From Panax quinquefolius (taxonomy: Eukaryota; Streptophyta; Magnoliopsida; Apiales; Araliaceae), in the NCBI GenBank assembly GCA_020205615.1, contig CM035164.1, positions 126,335,537 through 126,399,536 of the forward strand: DNA of 64,000 nt, given 5' to 3'. The notes under the pieces were generated by a model that searched no databases, had not been told where the DNA came from, and saw only the letters and a list, made by a program, of their open reading frames with translations. The position numbers were made by a program, and so were the translations under genes. Of this stretch, positions 57,352 through 64,000 are shown one piece after another; position 1 is the first letter of the stretch; every line of letters starts with the position of its first letter.

Positions 57352-60300
57352 ATGAAATTTCGCCCTCGAAATTAGAAAGTACGTACACGGTATGTCGAAG
57401 AGGTAAGGATACCTTGATTTCATTTGATTCTAACTACCAAGTCATTTCCTCAACATCGTGGTTCCTCCATAAAACTTTGACTTGAGGTATAACCTTGGGC
57501 GTAGAATATGTTCCTTCTTATCAAAATTTGAGCAGGGAACCTCTTCATACGTCAAATCTTCATTTATTTCATCCGGTTCTAACTTTCGATAATATGGTTC
57601 GGGTCTTTCACATATTTACGTAACATGGATATGTGAAAAGCGTTATGAACACGAGACATATTTGGCGGAAAAGCGAGTCTATAGGCGCGATTCCTACTCG
57701 ATCGAGGATTAAAATGGGCCAGATGAATCGAGGATTAAGTTTTCCTCTCTTTCCAAATCTTGTAACTCCTTTCCATGGAGCGACTCTTAACAACACATGA
57801 TCTCTATATCGAATTCCACGTCCTTTCGATGAAGATCAACATAACTCTCTTTATCGATTTTGTGAGGTTTTTATCGTTGTCGGATCGTTTGAATCTTTAA
57901 ACGTAGTCATCATACGTACCAACTCCGGTCCCAACAACGTTGCTTCACCCACTTCATCCCAAACATACCAGAGAAACGACACTTTCTTCCATACAACGCT
58001 TGAATGGAGCCATGCCGATACTTGCTTGATAAGCTGTTGTTGTAGGGAAAACTCCACCGATGGTAAGAACTTGTCCCGACTCCCTTGAAATCAAGGACCA
58101 CGAGTCTTAATAGATCTTGAGTTTGAATAGTCCTCTCCAGATTGTCCGTCTGGTGCGAGGATGATATTGAGAAGCTAAATCGTGAAATCTGTGCCCATAG
58201 CTTTTTGCAAACTAACCCAAAATCGTGAAGTGAATCTTGGGTCTCGATCGAAACTATGGATCCGGCATACCATGCGATCTTACAATCTCGTTTATGTACA
58301 TCTGAGCAAGGCGTTCAAGTGTATAAGTTTCTCGTATCGGTATGAAATGAGCGAGACTTGGTCAATCTATCAACAATGACCCAAATCGCATCAATGCCTT
58401 GAGAAACCTTAGGAAGGCCGGTAACAAAATCCATGGTAATGTGCTCCCACTTCCATTCTAGAATTTCAAGTGGTTCTGATGGACCTTTTGGTACTTGATG
58501 CTCGCTTTTAACTTCGTTAACAAGTTAGACACCTTGAGATAAGCAACGCTATCTCTCTCTCTTCGTATTGCTCCACCAAAATGTATAGCGAATATCATGA
58601 TACATTTTGGTACTCCCGAGATGGATTGCAAATGGTGTGTTGTGCGCCTCCCATCATGATATTATACTTTAAATCGGTCGTTAGGAACACAAAGTGCAGA
58701 GTTGACTCAAGTATTCCTTCTTCATCGATTCTTGCTTCGGCGATAGCACCCTCTTGCACTTTCTTCCTCATACGCATCGGCTCAGTGTCGTAGCTTCGAA
58801 AGCGACTTTAACTTTATCGATTAAAATCGGTTCTACTCGTATATTCGCTATCATCACACGCGTCCACAGAGTCTTTAACTCTATCTCCATCCTTTGCAAG
58901 TCACACAAAATGGGCCTTTGCGTTGACAATAACGCTTTTCGTACTTGCATATGATCTTCTACTCGATCGTCATTACCACGTTCGCTTTTCGAGGATGGTA
59001 TTGGATGGTATGATCATAATCTTTCAATAGTTCAAGCCAACGTCGTTGTCGCGTGTTGAGTTCCTTATGAGTGTGAAGAAATATTTGAGGCTTTTATGAT
59101 CAGTAAAGATTTCCACTTTCTCCCCATACAAGTAATGCCTCCAAATTTTAAGTGAAAAAGACAACAATTTGCTGACTCCGGATCATGAGTAGGATAATTC
59201 CTCTCATATTCTTTGAGTTGTCATGAGGCATAAGCTATAACTTTTCCATGTTGCATGAGAACACATCCCGACCCTTTGCAGAAGCATCCTTTGTAGATGA
59301 CAAATCCCTCAAGGCGGATGGTATTGTCGAGCGGTCTTTGAAATAAGTCTCTCTTGAGTTCTTGAAAACTCTTCTCACATTCTTCCCTCCAACCGAACTT
59401 TGTATCTTTTCGAGTCAATTTGAGTCGATGGAGTAGCGATTCGAGAAAATCCTTCCACGAATCTCAGATAATAACCCATTTAAGCCGAAAGCTACGTACT
59501 TGGTCCATCGATTTAGGTTGTTCCCGACTTTGAATAGCTTCGATCTTTCTTTGGGTCAGCGGATATTCCATGACTTGATACCACGTGCCCAAGGAATGCT
59601 ACTTCTTGAGCCGAACTCGCATTTCTTTAACTTGGCATAAAGCTTATATTCACGAAGCTTTTGGAGTGTCGACCTCAAGTGTTGCTTTCATGATCTTCGG
59701 CTTTTGGAATAAATAAGGATGTCATCAATAAAACGACCACAAAGTGATCTAAATATTCCTTGAATACTCGGTTCATCATATCCATGAAGGCGGATAGGAG
59801 CATTAGTCGATCCAAAGGACATGACTAGGAATTCATAATGCCGTCATCTGGAGTTAAAGCCGTCTTTGGAATGTCGGTGGTTCTAATCTTCAATTGGTGA
59901 TATCCGGAACGAAGATCGATCTTTGAAAAGAATTTGGCTCCTTACATTTGGTCAAACAGGTCATCAATACGTGGCAATGGATACCTATTTTGATGGTGAC
60001 ATGATTGACTCCCGATAATCAATACAAAATCGCATACTCCCATCTTTCTTCTTCACGAATAAGCAGGAGCACCCCGAGGAGAAGTACTAGGACGAAGAAT
60101 AAAGCCAATGTCTAACAATTCCTGCGGTTGGGTCTTTAACTCACGAAGTTCAATAGGAGCCATTCGATATGGGGCTTTGGAAATAGGTTTTGTCTTCGGG
60201 TTTGAGGTCGATACAAAATTCAATTTCACGCGCTCTGGGGTAGGCGGGGGAAGTTCTTGAGAATACGTCGGAAATTTATTAACAATAGAAATATCGTTCA

Positions 60301-60780
60301 AAAGCGGCGTATTTTTGTTTAAATCGTGACATGAGCTAAGAAAGCTTGACATCCGTTTTTGATAAGCGAATAGCTTTATGGCTTGAGATGGCCGTGATTG
60401 ATTTTAATGGTTTGGTCGTTTGAATTCGCATAATAGGTTGATTAGGAATATGAAAGCTAACAACCTTACGAAAATAATCAATTTTGCATGATAAGTAGTT
60501 AACCAATCAATCCCTAGAATCACGTCGTATGCAAGTATTTTTAATGAAATAAGATCGACGAGATAATGTGAAGGTACCGATTTGAACCAAACAAGACTTA
60601 TAAGCGAGTGGATGTAATGAAGGTTTCTCCCAGCGGAGTTTCCACGAGATAAGTCAAAGTCTAATTTCTCGAGTCAAATTTAATCGATCGATGAGCACAA
60701 GTAGGAGAAATAAAAGAATGGGTAGAAGCGAGTATCAAATAAAGTATAGACTTCATTAGAGTTTATGATAAGCTTACGTG
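57352..60780 (-). pseudogene. Element C pol (broken)
   Basis: Minus strand, reading downward: damaged protease near 60770-60660, RT entry KPISKAPYRMAPIELREL (about 60190-60130), RNase H region with FGWREECEKSFQELKRDL and GCVLMQHGKVIAYAS (59418-59221), integrase parts between about 58700 and 57800 (WDEVGEATLLGPELV near 57950) and the chromodomain-like end near 57480-57360. Frameshifts separate nearly every block. Confidence 0.8.
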
Positions 60781-60786
60781 ATGACC

Positions 60787-61990
60787 TCATTCGGGTTCCT
60801 TTGCTCTACGGGAGGTCACAACAAACGCTTTCTCCTCCACAGCTTTCTGGGTTTGACTTTTACGGGACGGCCTTTGGTGCCTCCATCCTAGTTGAATTTG
60901 TCTTGATGGCAAAAATCGAGCTAAGTGACCTTCTCTTCCACAATTATAACATGCTTTTGACGGGCGTAGCACGATTCGGATGATGTGTCCCTCTTCTCCG
61001 CATTTGAAGCATATGATAGGTGGTCTTTCTCCTTCCTTAACAATGTGGTCTTTGAGTCTTTGGCGTCTTTCCATCATTGTTGAATCTCCGTTTCTTGAAA
61101 TGTCCATTCTTATTGTTTTGTACGATTACCAAGAAGTGTTTACAAATATCGGCCATTGATTCCCTCCACGCTTGTTGTCACCGCTCGATGACTACTCTCA
61201 TTTGGTATTATAATTTTTTTTAAATTTGCTCTCTCTTTTAGTTGCGTTGACTCGTTATCGCGCTCCACTAATTGAGCCCTATTTACAACATCCGAATACA
61301 AACACGGTTTATGAGAAATAAGATGTTGGCGTATCTCCGACTTCAAACCTCTTAAAAACATTCGTGCCATTCTCTCTTCATTATCCACCAAGTGGGGCCA
61401 TAACCGTGATAACTCGCAAATTTTTTGCCTCGTGTTGTGACACGGTCGTATTGTTTTGTTCAACTTGATAAACTCCACCTCCTTACGTGTGGCGAATACT
61501 TTCGGGAAAGTATTTGTCGTTGAAACGACTCTGGAACTTCTCCCAAGATATCTTGATCTGACGGTTTGAGTACGTTTCCGATTCCCACCCGATGTCTGCC
61601 TCTCACGCAACATAAAAGGCGTGAAAGGAACCTTTTGCTCTCGGAGCATCCCAAGACATCAAATATCTTGGTAATCTGCTTTATCCATGCTTCCGCCGGA
61701 AGTGGTTTTAGCTCTCCCTTAAACTCCGGTGGTCCCGGCTCCTTAAATTGTTTAGCGGTGTGCTTAGAGAGTTTCTCGTGTTTCCACCTACGTTTTGGGC
61801 GAGAAGTCGCTCTCGCTTTCTTTGTTGCATAAATTGCATAAAGCCTCGAACATTTGATCATTCATCATTTAGTCGGTGTTATTATTGTTTGCGTGAGGTT
61901 ATGTCGCCTTCGTGATGCACATTATCACGATTATTGATATGTGGTGAATCGGCGATCGCTTTGTGCTCCATTCTTATTCTCAACATTCTC
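60787..61990 (-). pseudogene. Element C gag (broken)
   Basis: Segments in different frames: AEAWIKQITKIFDVLGCSES (about 61690), PHLVDNEERMARMFLRGLKS and EIRQHLISHKP (about 61400-61300). Two zinc knuckles follow, CFKCGEEGHI, whose last cysteine is not apparent, and CYNCGREGHLARF (about 61015-60915). Same gag type as A. Confidence 0.85.
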
Positions 61991-62169
61991 GGATGTCATT
62001 TTCGGATACTTCCACAAAACAAAAGATTAATTGACATGTAACAATTATCTTTATATTACGACAAACCAATAAAATATAGCATATAAACTTGGGTAGGTCA
62101 TACTTAACGAAGGTATTTCCCGTCTCTCCCCTCCTAGTACTTATTCTCACATCTTAGGCAGGATCATAT

Positions 62170-62186
62170 CCTAAGCTCGATACCAA
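62170..62186 (-). other. Element C primer-binding site
   Basis: On the minus strand TTGGTATCGAGCTTAGG, next to the 5' LTR. Same altered initiator-Met site as in B. Confidence 0.75.
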
Positions 62187-62188
62187 GC

Positions 62189-64000
62189 TGTGGCGCCCCC
62201 AAAATTAGGTATACATCACCCATCTTGGGTAGTCGGATCGTGTATACAAATTTAAATACAACTTACTAATATAAGCGTAGGTATGCAATACGACATAAAG
62301 CGTGAGTTTGAATACAAATATTGTCTACTAGATATTATACAAACTCAAAAGGAGTCCTCATTACAATTATTATCACACTATTTCACAGAATAGTGAGGGA
62401 CTACTAATCTTATCCTGCGGACCATTACTCCGTTCCCGGCTTCGTCCGGCTATGTTCTCATTTCTGAAGAGAAACGGTGAAAGAAAAGGTGAGCTCAACT
62501 AGCCCGATAAGAAATATTATGACTAAGATAATGCGAGAATAAATTATCAATAGCCTTGACATTGTTAAAGCGATAAAATATAATAAACATCAAGTTTTAG
62601 CTGCGGTTGAACAAGCAATCCATTAAAAAGTGAGTAGAAAATAAAATCTACTATCTTTTATGATTTAAAAGGTTTTCATCTTTGTTATAAATTTGAGACT
62701 CGACTTTAATAAATAATCCACATCATCGAATCACCCACCACACTATGGCCGAGGATATTCTTTAGTATCGCGACCACAATTATTCACCTTTCTACGGGCC
62801 GAGAATAGTTGTGTATTCATTAATGGTCATGATCATGCCAACAATTTGTCCATCAATGCACTACTGACCCTAATCGAGGACTTTTACCACATCATTTGTA
62901 ACATTACGGTCATGATTACAAGAATAATCCACAGTCATAATCATACCAAGTCCATCCATGCTCTACAGGCCACGAGATGACTTTAAAAAAATATAAACAA
63001 GAGGATGATGACAATGATATAAGAATTGATAAAACAAGTTCAAGAATTAAGTTATTAGAGAACTAATAACATCCAAATGTCAACGTGATCTTTGCTTTGT
63101 AGAGTAAAATTCAAGAATGATCGGAAGAATATTTCCATGAAAAGATCTTTGGATGAAACATGAAATATCAAGGATATTCTACTAATTTCATGGAGTATAG
63201 AAGTCAAAGTTTTAACCAATTTGGATATAATAAAGAATGGAATAACAAAAGAAATCACCATGCATGCGGTACCGCATAGACAGGTTATTCAGCAGAATAA
63301 TAATAACGGAACCGGTCGGGTGAAATTCACACACAAGCGGGATGTTCAACAGAATAATAAAGATGGAACCGGATCCGGTGTAAAACACTGCAGATAGGAT
63401 ATTCAAGCGAGAATGATAAAAAGCGGAACCGAAGTCGATTGTAAAAACACATGAGACAGGATGTTTCAACGAATAATAATAAAGGCGGAACCAGTGCGGT
63501 GTAAAACACCTGAGCGATGAGGATGTTCCAACAGAATAATAATAAAAAAAGCGGAACCAGGTCGGTGTAAAAAACACTGCATGAGCAGGATGTTCCAATG
63601 AGAATAATAAAAGAATGGAATAAAAAAGAAGAAGATCACCAAGTATAGAGGGATTAAGCGTATCTGAGTTATTCAATGCAGAATAAATAAGAATGGAATA
63701 ACAAAAAAAGTTCTCTTCATGAATACAAAAGAATAACACCCACTTACGGGTACAACAAATAATATTCCTACCTTAGAAGAAGGCGAATATTAGCAAAGTG
63801 AAGTAGCGAATACTTTTCTTCTTTCTCTCTATAGTTTCTCTCTACAGAGTTTAAATTGAATTTGTAAGAAAATAATGAAGGAATGAGCTTACATTTATAG
63901 GAAAATAGAATGCATAGTAATTAATCCATGAGCGGTCCAGATTGATTTACTTTAATCGGCGGTCCATATTTAAAGCAAAATCTTTTAAATAAAATATAAT
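62189..64000 (-). repeat. Element C 5' LTR (incomplete, runs off window)
   Basis: Starts TGTGGCGCCCCCAAAATTAG on the plus strand and is collinear with 54925-57339. About 1.8 of the expected 2.4 kb is visible. It carries both hairpin arrays (about 62735-62890 and 63280-63740). Confidence 0.9.

Larger units (their letters stand above)
54925..64000 (-). mobile_element. Ty3/Gypsy LTR retrotransposon C (minus strand, truncated by window end)
   Basis: Minus-strand relative of A. On the plus strand the order is 3' LTR 54925-57339, polypurine tract (CCTCCCTTCTT at 57341-57351), chromodomain-like tail, integrase, RNase H, RT, protease, gag, primer-binding site, then the 5' LTR from 62189. It sits inside B's 3' LTR, so it inserted after B. 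The left flank GAGAT (54920-54924) is the candidate 5-bp target duplication. All frames are broken. Confidence 0.9.

Noticed and set aside
33475..64000. Endogenous pararetrovirus or other viral integration
   Set aside because: The domain order, long LTRs, polypurine tracts, primer-binding sites and 5-bp target duplication are those of Ty3/Gypsy retrotransposons; no movement or envelope protein was seen.

Overview
This is nuclear DNA from a eudicot plant. The protein genes have GT-AG introns, AT-rich intergenic DNA, plant-specific families (FLX-like coiled-coil protein, TDY-class MAP kinase, a DUF7705-like secreted protein) and a large nest of Ty3/Gypsy LTR retrotransposons. The protein style suggests an asterid, but that is only an impression. 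No bacterial, organellar or viral genes, CRISPR arrays or rRNA genes were seen.

Layout. 1-2390: fragments of LTRs from the same superfamily that fills the right half. 2702-3476: two inverted Harbinger-type MITE copies. 4552-7327 (+): FLX-like gene, four coding exons, intact. 7330-15500: long gene-poor stretch with a decayed LTR-element remnant (8260-9450), simple repeats and two tRNA-derived SINE-like heads. 15701-16814 (+): PHD/extended-PHD protein, two exons. 17586-19622 (+): DUF7705-like secreted protein, four exons, with a 1-base deletion that breaks the frame in exon 2. 20374-30967 (-): TDY MAP kinase, ten coding exons, reconstructed to 558 aa. Its 5.7 kb intron holds a hAT element with exact 8-bp target duplications, a second inverted-repeat element nested in it, and a long foldback. 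31080-33474: AT-rich intergenic DNA with one probable MITE.

33475-64000 is a retrotransposon nest. A minus-strand LTR (E) was entered by a plus-strand element (B). B's 5' LTR was entered by element D, now apparently a solo LTR. D was entered by a complete element A (36373-45875) with identical 5-bp target duplications ACTAT. B's 3' LTR was entered by a minus-strand element C that runs off the window end. All are related Ty3/Gypsy elements with gag zinc knuckles, protease, RT/RNase H and integrase remnants and a chromodomain-like C-terminus; all reading frames are broken.

The order FLX-like, PHD protein, TDY MAP kinase resembles my memory of Arabidopsis At3g14750, At3g14740 and At3g14720 (MPK19), with the DUF7705 gene extra here. 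The least expected signal is in the LTRs: tandem short hairpins with a constant GTAGTG loop and stems that differ between LTR families yet still pair. The retrotransposon block also shows small sequence defects, some at CAG/CTG sites, that may be technical.
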